NCBI GenBank assembly: GCA_019638275.1
Contig: JAHBUC010000001.1
Span: 682,001-746,000, forward strand
Direction: 5' to 3'
Length of the DNA: 64,000 bases
From: Cyclobacteriaceae bacterium
GTDB taxonomy: Bacteria > Bacteroidota > Bacteroidia > Cytophagales > Cyclobacteriaceae
A model generated the notes under the pieces. The model searched no databases, had not been told where the DNA came from, and saw only the letters and a program-made list of their open reading frames with translations. How positions within the stretch are numbered: position 1 is the first letter of the stretch; every line of letters begins with the position of its first letter. Shown in pieces: positions 28,570 through 36,713 of this stretch. The position numbers and the translations under genes are program-made.

Positions 28570-29331
28570 TTAATTTTTAGAACCTAACTTTTCTGCCATC
28601 GCTTGTGCGGCAGCCTCTGTGAATTTTTGACGGGTAGTATCAAATGGTGTAAACGAAGCTAATTCAAAAACACCAACCACCGCGTTTTCTACTTTAATGG
28701 GAACAATTAACAAGTAGCGGGGAGAGGCATTGCCTAACCCGGAAACAATGTTGATGTAACCCTCAGGCACTTCATCCAGGTACAAGGTTTTGCCGGAAGC
28801 TACGGCTTGCCCAATGAGGCCATCGCCTGAATCAAACTCAATGGTTTTGCCTTCCTCAAGGGTAAAGGCATATCCATCAATAAAGTTTGCTGTGATTTTT
28901 TCTCCCTGGCTGACCACTTTATAAATGGCTCCCTGGCCCACTTCCAATGCTTTGCCTAATGCCTGAATACCTTTTTGTAGTACTTCATTGCTATTCTTGG
29001 CCGACTTCAATGCTTGCTGAATGTTGTTGATGGAGTAATTGGCTGAAGTTTTTCTTTCGGCTTCTGTTGCTTCATCTTGTGTGCTTACAACCCGATCGCG
29101 AATCACGATGAGTTCCTTTTTGTATTGCAAGGCAATAATAATGGCAGCAATACCTGCAATAAAGGTAATGGCTACAATCAGGTACGGAGTTGCAAGTTTT
29201 GAAAACCCGCTGGTAGCCTGAAGTATTTCTGGAATCCGGTACAGCATATACAAGGAAACCAGAGTTCCTAAAAAGAATAGCCCAGCCAGAATATGACTGA
29301 TTTTCAATCGATCTTTAAAAACGGACATCAT
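28570..29331 (-). CDS. Two-helix membrane protein with GAF domain
   Basis: The 253-residue protein has two transmembrane helices (about 13-31 and 47-68), a coiled stalk (75-105) and a cytosolic GAF domain (about 110-250; DGLIGQAVASGKTLYLDEVPEGYI, then YLLIVPIKVENAVVGVFELASF). The GAF fold is very like the one in the neighbouring phosphatase, down to GLIGQA and a closing FTEAAAQAMA helix. There is no catalytic domain, so it probably senses a ligand or interacts with the phosphatase. It starts inside the cheB stop (ATGA overlap) and ends 6 bp before the phosphatase gene. Confidence 0.82.
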   Translation of the reverse strand: MMSVFKDRLKISHILAGLFFLGTLVSLYMLYRIPEILQATSGFSKLATPYLIVAITFIAGIAAIIIALQYKKELIVIRDRVVSTQDEATEAERKTSANYSINNIQQALKSAKNSNEVLQKGIQALGKALEVGQGAIYKVVSQGEKITANFIDGYAFTLEEGKTIEFDSGDGLIGQAVASGKTLYLDEVPEGYINIVSGLGNASPRYLLIVPIKVENAVVGVFELASFTPFDTTRQKFTEAAAQAMAEKLGSKN

Positions 29332-29921
29332 TTGTATTGCTTATCTAATTCTTTAAAAAACTCAATAATCTGATCAACCTTTAACACATGATCAATTTGT
29401 GTTACCGCCATAGCTGCTTTGGGCATGGTTTCAATCATACACTCTGAAGGTTCCTGCACGATAGTCATTCCTCCCCGATCTTTAATATACTTCATGCCAA
29501 GCGCACCATCTTTATTTGCTCCGGATAGCAGAATGCCGATCAGCTTATCTTTAAATACATATGCACACGAGCCCAGCGTAATGTCAATGGCCGGGCGCGA
29601 GTTGTTCATCATTTCTTCCGTTGAAAGAGAAAAGTTATTTCCCAGTTCAACTGACAGGTGATAATTGGCCGGAGCCAGATACACCCCTCCTTTTTTCAAC
29701 GGCTCCTTATCATCAGGTTCAACTACCTGTACCACACTTTTTAGTGAAAGCGCCTCCACGAATCCGTGGCGAACGTGTTTCAACCGGTGCAGCGCCATAA
29801 TAATCGGTAGTGGAAAACCTTTCGGTAACTGGGACAGTATTTTCACCACTCCCTGAAAACTACCGGCTGATCCACCGATTACAACGGCTTTGTAGCTGTT
29901 ATTTAAATTAAACATGCTCAT
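29328..29921 (-). CDS. Stand-alone CheB-type methylesterase domain
   Basis: The 197-residue protein is only the CheB catalytic domain: S18 in GGSAGS, H45 in ALHR and D138 in SGANKDGALG. The S-H spacing of 27 matches chemotaxis CheB. The regulatory receiver domain is absent, so activity is not controlled by CheA phosphotransfer in the usual way. CheB removes methyl groups from, or deamidates, glutamate side chains of receptors. CheR is encoded 12 bp upstream and the GAF protein overlaps downstream, but no classical receptor, CheA or CheW is in the window. Confidence 0.9.
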   Translation of the reverse strand: MSMFNLNNSYKAVVIGGSAGSFQGVVKILSQLPKGFPLPIIMALHRLKHVRHGFVEALSLKSVVQVVEPDDKEPLKKGGVYLAPANYHLSVELGNNFSLSTEEMMNNSRPAIDITLGSCAYVFKDKLIGILLSGANKDGALGMKYIKDRGGMTIVQEPSECMIETMPKAAMAVTQIDHVLKVDQIIEFFKELDKQYK

Positions 29922-29933
29922 CGGGATCAGCCC

Positions 29934-30755
29934 TTAATCTTTTATCTTCTTATAAATTTTTTCTTCATTGTTCACTACTATGAAGCGATTCGCATAGTCG
30001 CACCAGATCAATGATTCCTTCGATCCGATGGCGAGGTAGCCATACTTAAATAAGCTTTCATGAAACTTTTTCAACACATCGTTTTGAAGGGTTTGGTTGA
30101 AATAGATCATGACATTCCGGCACAAAATCAGGTCGAACTTGTTGAATGCCTCACCAAGCACCAGGTCGTGTTTTCGGAAATTGACATTGGCCAGCAGGTC
30201 CTTGTTGAACACGGCATAGCCATTCTCTACTTTATAATAGTCGGTTAATGAGCCTGCTCCCTGAAAGCGGATGTAGTTCTTTTCGTTTAACTCCATGTTT
30301 TTCAAGGAGTAGGTTGCAGACCTGGCCCGTTCCAGTATGGTGGTATCCAGGTCGGTAGCGTACAACTGAACGCTATCCAGAATGCCCATTTCCTTTAATA
30401 AAATAGACATGGAAAGCACCTCTTCACCGGAGGAACAGCCGGCATGCCATATTTTAAATTGCTTATGATTGAGCAGGATAGCGGGAATAATCTCCTCGCG
30501 CATGATCCGCCAAAAGCTGGGGTCGCGGAACATTTCGGTAACATTCACCGTCAGTTCATCCAAAAACTCATTAATAAAGGAAGGTGTCTCAGTGAGTTTC
30601 TTAATCAGGCCATCTACCGTGAGCTTTTTGAGCTCCAGAATGCGCTGAACCCTGCGTTTAAAGGAAGACATCGCATAGTTACGGAAGTCGTACTGGTATT
30701 TCTGGAAAATGAATTCCGAAATCTTTTTCAGGTCGACTATGTCAATGTCCTGCAT
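29934..30755 (-). CDS. CheR-type protein-glutamate methyltransferase
   Basis: The 273-residue enzyme has an N-terminal helical domain (about 1-75), the NVTEMFRD block (71-78), a SAM-binding motif HAGCSSGEEVLSMS (104-117) and the C-terminal ILCRNVMIYFN and LAIGSKESL signatures. It should methylate glutamates on a signalling protein. It is the first gene of the long minus-strand train. The target is not obvious; the coiled or HAMP regions of the downstream phosphatase are candidates by position only. Confidence 0.9.
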   Translation of the reverse strand: MQDIDIVDLKKISEFIFQKYQYDFRNYAMSSFKRRVQRILELKKLTVDGLIKKLTETPSFINEFLDELTVNVTEMFRDPSFWRIMREEIIPAILLNHKQFKIWHAGCSSGEEVLSMSILLKEMGILDSVQLYATDLDTTILERARSATYSLKNMELNEKNYIRFQGAGSLTDYYKVENGYAVFNKDLLANVNFRKHDLVLGEAFNKFDLILCRNVMIYFNQTLQNDVLKKFHESLFKYGYLAIGSKESLIWCDYANRFIVVNNEEKIYKKIKD

Positions 30756-30783
30756 GAGAAAATGGTCTTTTAACTAACGGGTT

Positions 30784-30791
30784 CAAAAATA
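30784..30791 (-). promoter_or_regulatory. Candidate -7 element for the Che/Sia-like operon
   Basis: On the minus strand this reads TATTTTTG, an exact TAnnTTTG match, 28 bp before the cheR-like ATG. No convincing -33 TTG lies 19-20 bp upstream. The 204-bp gap between cdd and the cheR-like gene otherwise shows nothing recognisable. Confidence 0.4.
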
Positions 30792-30959
30792 GGCCACAAT
30801 GCACGGTTACCTGGCCTAATTCTATGCAAAATATTACATGAGTTAAATACCTGGGCACCAATTCGATTTTAATTGCTACACCCCACAAGCCATAGCTTTA
30901 CCAAGCTTTCCGGGATATGGAGCAATCTGCGAATTCCGGTTAAAATAGACCTTTTTCGG

Positions 30960-31442
30960 CTATTTTTTATGATGAGAATCCAGATTATTCCGTGTAAAAC
31001 TAAAGGGCAACAGGGACTGGGCTGAGGGTGCCACCACCCAACTGGTGTCATCGGCCTGCATAACTATCGTGATGGGCTTCTTTTGGTTCATTTCAAATTC
31101 GAGCATTACCTGGCGGCATGGCCCGCATGAAGTGGCCGGTACAAGGTCTTTTCCACCTTTCTTTTTGGCCACGATGGCAATTTTCATGATTCTTCTTTCA
31201 GGATGCTGGGCAGCTGCGGCAAACAGGGCTACGCGTTCAGCACACATGCCTGAGGGGTATGCGGCATTTTCATAGTTTGCTCCGGTTACCACGGTGCCAT
31301 CTTCTAAAATCAGGGCAGCACCCACCGTAAATTTTGAGTAGGGCGCATGGGCATGGTTGGCGGCATCTTTGGCCTTGTGGGCGAGGTATTTCGACTCCTG
31401 ATCCAGTTCATCGAAATGATTGAACATGCTGAATTCGCGCAT
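30960..31442 (-). CDS. cdd: Cytidine deaminase
   Basis: A 160-residue pyrimidine-salvage enzyme. The zinc site is C67-A-E69 (MCAER) plus C106 and C109 (TSCGPCR), with E69 as proton shuttle. Upstream APYSKFTVGAAL is the substrate-binding signature, so the homotetrameric type is expected. The length is somewhat above the usual 130-140 because of N- and C-terminal extensions. It is divergent from the saccharopine-dehydrogenase-like gene. Confidence 0.92.
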   Translation of the reverse strand: MREFSMFNHFDELDQESKYLAHKAKDAANHAHAPYSKFTVGAALILEDGTVVTGANYENAAYPSGMCAERVALFAAAAQHPERRIMKIAIVAKKKGGKDLVPATSCGPCRQVMLEFEMNQKKPITIVMQADDTSWVVAPSAQSLLPFSFTRNNLDSHHKK

Positions 31443-31524
31443 ATTAAATTGGCTTGGGTTAGTAAGTTAGAAATTTTCAGCAATGGATTCTATTAACCCT
31501 GCATTATCGGTTATTTTGCCTCAT

Positions 31525-32850
31525 ATGAAAACAATTCTGGTTTTAGGCGCAGGCCGCTCATCTTCTTCTCTTATATCGTATTTGCTTGCACAAGCTGCAC
31601 CCAACAACTGGCAAGTTATTGTAGGCGATTTTTCAATAGACGCAGCAAGGGCTAAAGTTGGAGATTCGCAACATGGAAAGGCCATCGTGTTTGATATTCA
31701 GGAGGCGGAGCTTTCTAAAAAAACAATTACCACGGCTGACGTGGTGATTTCGTTATTACCTCCACACTTTCATGTGGTAGTTGCCCGATACTGCCTGGCA
31801 TTGGGTAAGCACCTGATTACGGCCAGCTATGTTTCCGATGACATGAAAGCCCTGGATGAGGAGGCCAGAAAAAATGATTTGTTGTTTTTGAATGAATGTG
31901 GGTTGGACCCGGGCATTGATCATATGAGTGCCATGCAATTGATTGATCGTGTGAGAAGTGAAGGTGGCATCATCCGCTCATTTGAGTCGTTTACAGGAGG
32001 CTTGATTGCGCCTGAAACGGATCCGGAAAATCCCTGGCGATACAAGTTCACATGGAACCCGCGCAATGTGGTAATGGCCGGGCAGGGTACGGCAAAATTT
32101 CTGGAAGAGGGGCAAGTAAAGTATACTCCCTATCAACAATTGTTTAAACGGATTGCACACGTAACCGTACCCGGATATGGAGCTTATGAGGGTTATGCTA
32201 ACCGCGACTCTTTAAAATACATCGACACCTATTCACTTGATGGTATTGAAACGATGTTACGGGGCACATTGCGTAATTACGGCTTTTGTCCAACGTGGGA
32301 TGTGTTGGTTCAATTGGGTTGCTGCGATGACACATATAAAATGGAACACGTATCGCGCATGACTCATCGCGATTTTCTGAATGCTTTTCTGGAAGGCAGC
32401 AGAACGGAAGCGCCCGAAGATAAACTGATGCGGGTATTCAACCTGGCTAAAGATTCTCCTGAACTCAACCGGCTTAATTGGTCTGGATTTTTTTCGGATG
32501 AGCCGGTGGGATTAAAAGAAGGTACGCCAGCGCAAATACTGGAGCATATCCTCAACAAAAGATGGACGCTTCAATCAACCGATAAGGATATGATTGTGAT
32601 GATCCACCGGTTTAAGATTGAACTGCAAGGGAAAGTGAAAACGATACAGGCATCACTTGTTGCCAAAGGTGATGATGCCACACATACTGCCATGGCTAAA
32701 ACAGTTGGTTTACCAATGGGCATTGCAGCAAAGCTTTTTTTGCAAGGCAAAATCTCGAGCAGGGGAGTTCAAATTCCTACCAAGAAGGAAATCTATGAAC
32801 CTGTTTTGGAAGAGCTAAAAAAATTTGACGTAGTGTTGTTTGAGCATTAA
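31525..32850 (+). CDS. Saccharopine dehydrogenase-like protein
   Basis: The 441-residue soluble oxidoreductase begins with a Rossmann loop (MKTILVLGAGRSSSSL). A catalytic-domain core follows (LNECGLDPGIDHMSAMQLIDR, then FTGGLIAPETDPENPWRYKFTWNP), typical of the saccharopine reductase side of lysine metabolism. Bacteroidota homologues are annotated as saccharopine dehydrogenases, forming or cleaving the lysine-glutarate adduct. An in-frame ATG at 31483 would add 14 residues ahead of the beta strand and is less likely. The stop overlaps the convergent acyltransferase by 4 bp. Confidence 0.87.
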   Translation: MKTILVLGAGRSSSSLISYLLAQAAPNNWQVIVGDFSIDAARAKVGDSQHGKAIVFDIQEAELSKKTITTADVVISLLPPHFHVVVARYCLALGKHLITASYVSDDMKALDEEARKNDLLFLNECGLDPGIDHMSAMQLIDRVRSEGGIIRSFESFTGGLIAPETDPENPWRYKFTWNPRNVVMAGQGTAKFLEEGQVKYTPYQQLFKRIAHVTVPGYGAYEGYANRDSLKYIDTYSLDGIETMLRGTLRNYGFCPTWDVLVQLGCCDDTYKMEHVSRMTHRDFLNAFLEGSRTEAPEDKLMRVFNLAKDSPELNRLNWSGFFSDEPVGLKEGTPAQILEHILNKRWTLQSTDKDMIVMIHRFKIELQGKVKTIQASLVAKGDDATHTAMAKTVGLPMGIAAKLFLQGKISSRGVQIPTKKEIYEPVLEELKKFDVVLFEH

Positions 32851-33905
32851 CGGTTGTACGCGATCAGCCCGCTGATGGGAAGCGAAATAAAAAATCCAAG
32901 CGTCCACACGCTTTCGCGGGTGATGAGAAAGAAAATAAGTGTTAGTAATACGTAACTGATCGGTATCAGAAAAATTCCTACCGCCACTTTTACTGATCCG
33001 ATAAATTGGTCGTCTTTGATTTTGTTTTTTACAACCCATCCGATAATAATGTGCGGGATAAGGTGAACTAAGCGCCCATAGAGAAATAAAGGGTTGAGCC
33101 ACCGGAATACAGAGGGTTGCTTTGCCTGTGCCTTATCTTCTTTTTTCCAGCGTTTCATTAGTTCACGATCGGCCTGTAGTTGATCGATCATATCAGTTTT
33201 ATGTACACGATTCTGCAACAGAAAATTTTTCCTTTCAGGATAATCATCATCCTTCGGTACTGTAAGAATAAGGGAGCGCATATCCTCACTTACCCGGTCG
33301 GCAAGCGCCAGCAGTTTTTCGCGTTGATCCGCTGATGATTTTGTGATTTCCAAAACAGAGATGGGTTTTCCATACTGCACCAATACGCGCGACCGGAACG
33401 TGTGATGATTTTCGTAGTGGTATCCAACAGGTATCAGGTTAATGTCGTTACCTGTTTTTTCAATATACTGAAGGGCCATGTGTGCAAAGCCGCGTTGTAA
33501 TGGCCGGGTTGTCCAGGGTTCATTGTGATTTCCCTCAGCAAAAATCAAAATGCATTCACCTTCTTTAAGTATGTCAATGCATTCGTTCATGTACCGGTCG
33601 TTCTGGCGCATGGCTTCCAGCCCATCACGAAAACGAAACAAGGGTTTAATGCGCATAAAAGTGAGTAGTCGTACAGCCCATGGTTTTTTAAAAACATCAC
33701 CACGTGCAATAAACCAGGTGTTGCGCGATGTTCCGCATACTACCAACAAGGCATCGAGAAATGCGTTTTGGTGATTGGGCACAAAAATAAAAGTGCCTTG
33801 CTTAGGAATATTTTCAAGACCGGTAGCCTGCCATTTTTTGAAGAATATTTTGAGGCCGAGCTTTACATAAAGTTTTAAGAGTCGATAGTGCAGGGGAGGA
33901 GTCAT
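32847..33905 (-). CDS. PlsC-like lysophospholipid acyltransferase
   Basis: The 352-residue membrane-associated acyltransferase has the catalytic motif NHQNAFLD (44-51; H45 to D51, one residue longer than the classic HX4D, as in the NHPN-type clade). It also has the acyl-CoA/ACP-binding FAEGNHNE segment and two C-terminal hydrophobic helices (from about 270). It probably acylates glycerol-phosphate lipids. Its ATG overlaps the stop of the BASS transporter gene (ATGA), so both are translated from one mRNA. Confidence 0.85.
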   Translation of the reverse strand: MTPPLHYRLLKLYVKLGLKIFFKKWQATGLENIPKQGTFIFVPNHQNAFLDALLVVCGTSRNTWFIARGDVFKKPWAVRLLTFMRIKPLFRFRDGLEAMRQNDRYMNECIDILKEGECILIFAEGNHNEPWTTRPLQRGFAHMALQYIEKTGNDINLIPVGYHYENHHTFRSRVLVQYGKPISVLEITKSSADQREKLLALADRVSEDMRSLILTVPKDDDYPERKNFLLQNRVHKTDMIDQLQADRELMKRWKKEDKAQAKQPSVFRWLNPLFLYGRLVHLIPHIIIGWVVKNKIKDDQFIGSVKVAVGIFLIPISYVLLTLIFFLITRESVWTLGFFISLPISGLIAYNR

Positions 33906-34795
33906 GCCGGTTGCTGAATACTTTTACGTTGAAACATGTAGGCAAAGATAAACCCACTTACGAGGTGCCAAACACCCCACCAGGCTGCAATTAATGCCAT
34001 ATAGCCGTTGCCATTGAAAAATGTAAAAATTAAAACGAGGGCAAGCCCTGAATTTTGAATGCCCGTTTCAATGGCAACTGCGCGATGAACTTTATTGTCG
34101 TTTTTGAGCAGCCAACTTAAGCCGTAGCCACCGGATAACGCCAGCCCGTTGTGAAACACCACAAGCCAGAATACCAGTAAAATGTAATCACGAAAAGCCG
34201 CAGCATTAAAATAAAGGGTTACTACAATAAACCCGATCAGGATGAGAATGGACGTTGTACGAACCGGCTTTGATATTTTTTCTGATACGTTTGGGAAGAA
34301 GCGATTAACCAACATGCCCAGAACAAGAGGCAGTAGCAAAATCAAAATCATGTTGATGAACAAATCCATAAAGTCTATCTCAAACGAACGCAATAATGAT
34401 TTGTATCCTGCCAGCGATGACCAGAAGAAGAAATTTGCCGGAGTAATCACAAAAGCCAGCAAGGAAGAAAATGCGGTGAGTGTTACAGAGAGCGCTACAT
34501 TACCACGCGACAAAAGCGTAAAGAAATTCGATACATTTCCTCCGGGGCAGGATGCTACCAGAATCATTCCCAAGGCAATTCCTGGAGAAGGTGTGATTAC
34601 CAGCAGAAGCAGGTAAGTGAGCAATGGTAATAACAGGTATTGTGAGGCGAGCCCGGTAAACAAGGCTTTCTTTTGATGCTTCAATTGGTAAAAATGTTCG
34701 GGTTTGATGGAGAGCGCCACTCCGAACATGATGATACCGATGCAAACATTAAGCACCTGAAGGGAAGCGGGCGAAAAGTTTAGTTTGGGCTCCAC
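33902..34795 (-). CDS. Bile acid:sodium symporter (BASS) family transporter
   Basis: A 297-residue inner-membrane protein with nine to ten hydrophobic helices. It contains the family's ASCPGGNVSNFFTLLSRGNVALSVTLTAFS-type block (positions ~82-111) and the second half motif IETGIQNSGLALVL, the two crossing helices that form the sodium and substrate sites. The substrate in bacteria is usually an organic anion; none can be assigned. It is the first gene of a two-gene unit with the acyltransferase. Confidence 0.88.
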   Translation of the reverse strand: MEPKLNFSPASLQVLNVCIGIIMFGVALSIKPEHFYQLKHQKKALFTGLASQYLLLPLLTYLLLLVITPSPGIALGMILVASCPGGNVSNFFTLLSRGNVALSVTLTAFSSLLAFVITPANFFFWSSLAGYKSLLRSFEIDFMDLFINMILILLLPLVLGMLVNRFFPNVSEKISKPVRTTSILILIGFIVVTLYFNAAAFRDYILLVFWLVVFHNGLALSGGYGLSWLLKNDNKVHRAVAIETGIQNSGLALVLIFTFFNGNGYMALIAAWWGVWHLVSGFIFAYMFQRKSIQQPA

Positions 34796-34845
34796 TTGAA
34801 CAATTTAGTCGTTCAAGATAAGAACCAATACGCAAAACTCAAGAA

Positions 34846-35313
34846 TCATGACTCTTCCTGATCGCGATGATTTTCATACCAGGTGTCGATTTGCAGACCT
34901 GGACTATTAGCTGCCTGCACGGCAAGTTGATCGCACCGTTCGTTTTCAGGATGTCCGGCATGCCCCTTCACCCACTTGAATTTGGGTTTGTACGTATGAT
35001 ATAGGGGAATGAACCGTCTCCATAAATCGGGATTTGCTTTTTTGGCGAAGTTTTTCTTTTCCCAGTTCCAGATCCAGCCTTGCTCAACGGCTTCTACCAC
35101 ATATTTTGAATCTGAAAAAACCGTAACCGGATAACCATTCTTTTTGATAGTTTCCAACGCAGCAATTACGGCCAGCAGTTCCATGCGGTTGTTGGTGGTA
35201 AGCCGAAAGCCTTCTGAAAGTTCTTTCACATGATGATTGAATTTCATCACCACGCCATAGCCTCCCGGACCGGGGTTTCCTTGTGCTGCGCCATCGGTGT
35301 AAATGCGGATCAT
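34846..35313 (-). CDS. rnhA: Ribonuclease HI
   Basis: A 155-residue enzyme that cleaves RNA in RNA-DNA hybrids. The four catalytic acids are D7 (IYTDGA), E45 (NNRMEL), D68 (VFSDSKY) and D128 (ERCDQLA), with the conserved H118/H121 region before the last. The length is typical. Its ATG shares one base with the stop of the upstream marC-type gene. Confidence 0.95.
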   Translation of the reverse strand: MIRIYTDGAAQGNPGPGGYGVVMKFNHHVKELSEGFRLTTNNRMELLAVIAALETIKKNGYPVTVFSDSKYVVEAVEQGWIWNWEKKNFAKKANPDLWRRFIPLYHTYKPKFKWVKGHAGHPENERCDQLAVQAANSPGLQIDTWYENHRDQEES

Positions 35314-35882
35314 CAGAACGCTACGTTATCTTTAAAAATCTTCACAGCAATAGCCAGCAGAATAACCCCAAACACTCTTCGCAAAACGGCAAAAACTGAT
35401 TTACCAAGCTTGCGTTCGAGCCATGAGGAAGAACGCAAGACCATATAAACGAAAACCAGGTTGAGCAAAATACCAATCAGGATATTGGTTTGGTCATATA
35501 CCGCGCGCAGCGATAAAATGGTGGTGAGGGTTCCGGCACCGGCTATCAGCGGAAATGCCAACGGAACAATAGAGCCTGAGCCTTTGGCATCCGGATCATC
35601 TTTAATGAGGGTAATGCCTAAAATCATTTCCATGGCTACAATAAAGATTACAATAGCTCCTGCAACGGCAAATGAAGCAACGTCCAATCCGAAAAGTTTG
35701 AGGATGGATTGCCCGAGAAAAAGAAAACCAACCATCAACACAGCAGAAATGATAGTAGCCTTTTCTGCGTGAATGCGCCCTTCACGTTTTTTTATAATGA
35801 TGATGAATGGGATGGACCCCAGAACATCAATTACAGAAAAGAGAATCAGTGTTACAGAAAGAATTTCTTTAAAATCGGCCAT
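35313..35882 (-). CDS. MarC family integral membrane protein
   Basis: A 189-residue inner-membrane protein with six hydrophobic helices. It carries the MarC/UPF0056 signature near the start (VLGSIPFIIIIKKR) and FPLIAGAGTLTTIL in the middle. The function of MarC proteins is not settled. It is followed by rnhA with a one-base overlap. Confidence 0.9.
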   Translation of the reverse strand: MADFKEILSVTLILFSVIDVLGSIPFIIIIKKREGRIHAEKATIISAVLMVGFLFLGQSILKLFGLDVASFAVAGAIVIFIVAMEMILGITLIKDDPDAKGSGSIVPLAFPLIAGAGTLTTILSLRAVYDQTNILIGILLNLVFVYMVLRSSSWLERKLGKSVFAVLRRVFGVILLAIAVKIFKDNVAF

Positions 35883-35910
35883 AGGTTAAAGTGAACTTGG
35901 GGCAAAGCTA

Positions 35911-35942
35911 AAAGAAAAAAGCCGGACTTTTGATCCGGCTTT
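35911..35942 (-). terminator. Hairpin terminator after the first beta-barrel gene
   Basis: The stem AAAGCCGGA (35918-35926) pairs with TCCGGCTTT (35934-35942) around a seven-base loop. On the minus strand it leads into TTTTTTCTTT. It lies 18 bp after the stop of the gene at 35960. Confidence 0.85.
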
Positions 35943-35959
35943 GTATTCAGTTTATTCTC

Positions 35960-36640
35960 TTATAATCTGATGGGCACCCCCACGGTGAATTGAAGCACAC
36001 GGTTTTTGGATTTTCCATCATCATTGAGATCAGTTAAACCTAAACCATAGCGCACGTCAATCATTACTTTGTCAAAAAGTGTAACACCTCCACCAATCTG
36101 GGCACCGAATTCAATGCGATTGGGAATAAATAGGTCCTCTTCATTGTCAGGCGAGTCTTCAAATTTTACATCGCCATCGCTTGTTATTGAATCAAGAAAT
36201 CCAGGATAACCATACTCATATTTGGAATCATATTTTCCGTTAATGCCGAATCCAATTGAAGGTCCGGCATTAATATGGAATTTGAAATTATCAGGGCCCA
36301 ATGCTATGCGTAGTAAAATAGGTAACTCGAGATAATTAAGTTTTACTGTTTCTGTGTACCTCTCTAAATAACCAATACCATCATCAAACCCATATTCATT
36401 TTTCCAGCCTTTCTGAATAAACAACAATTCAGGTTGGATACTTATCAATTCTCCAAACCCAATTCGATATCCAACTCCAAAAGCGAATCCAGGTGTGTAC
36501 TTGTAAGAATCAAAGTAATCTGTTTGGTCAATTGTTTCACCATCCAACGTGGACAAAGTCATTCCGACTTTTGGAATAATAGTTTGTGCGCTGGCAGTAA
36601 CTGCCATGATTAAAGCAATAACAACTAATAGCTTTTTCAT
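35960..36640 (-). CDS. Outer-membrane beta-barrel protein (PorT/OMP_b-brl_2 type), paralogue 1
   Basis: The 226-residue protein has a signal peptide (MKKLLVVIALIMAVTASA before QT) and repeats of short amphipathic strands ending in VGVPIRL. Recurrent landmarks are IIPKVGMTLST, LSIQPELLFIQKGWKNE, LNYLELPILLRI and INAGPSIGFGINGKY. The same landmarks recur in the genes at 36714 and 45952, so these are three paralogues. The family is a generic Bacteroidota beta-barrel of unknown function. It is transcribed after the paralogue at 36714 (73-bp gap) and followed by a terminator. Confidence 0.85.
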   Translation of the reverse strand: MKKLLVVIALIMAVTASAQTIIPKVGMTLSTLDGETIDQTDYFDSYKYTPGFAFGVGYRIGFGELISIQPELLFIQKGWKNEYGFDDGIGYLERYTETVKLNYLELPILLRIALGPDNFKFHINAGPSIGFGINGKYDSKYEYGYPGFLDSITSDGDVKFEDSPDNEEDLFIPNRIEFGAQIGGGVTLFDKVMIDVRYGLGLTDLNDDGKSKNRVLQFTVGVPIRL

Positions 36641-36713
36641 AAATGAGGGTTTAATGTTTATTAAAATTAAGCATTAGTTAATATAGCTTTCTTACTGCAG
36701 GTAACTTTATTTT

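Noticed and set aside
29328..30755. Reading the CheB/CheR pair as a chemotaxis operon
   Set aside because: No CheA, CheW, receptor, or flagellar gene is present, and CheB lacks its receiver domain.
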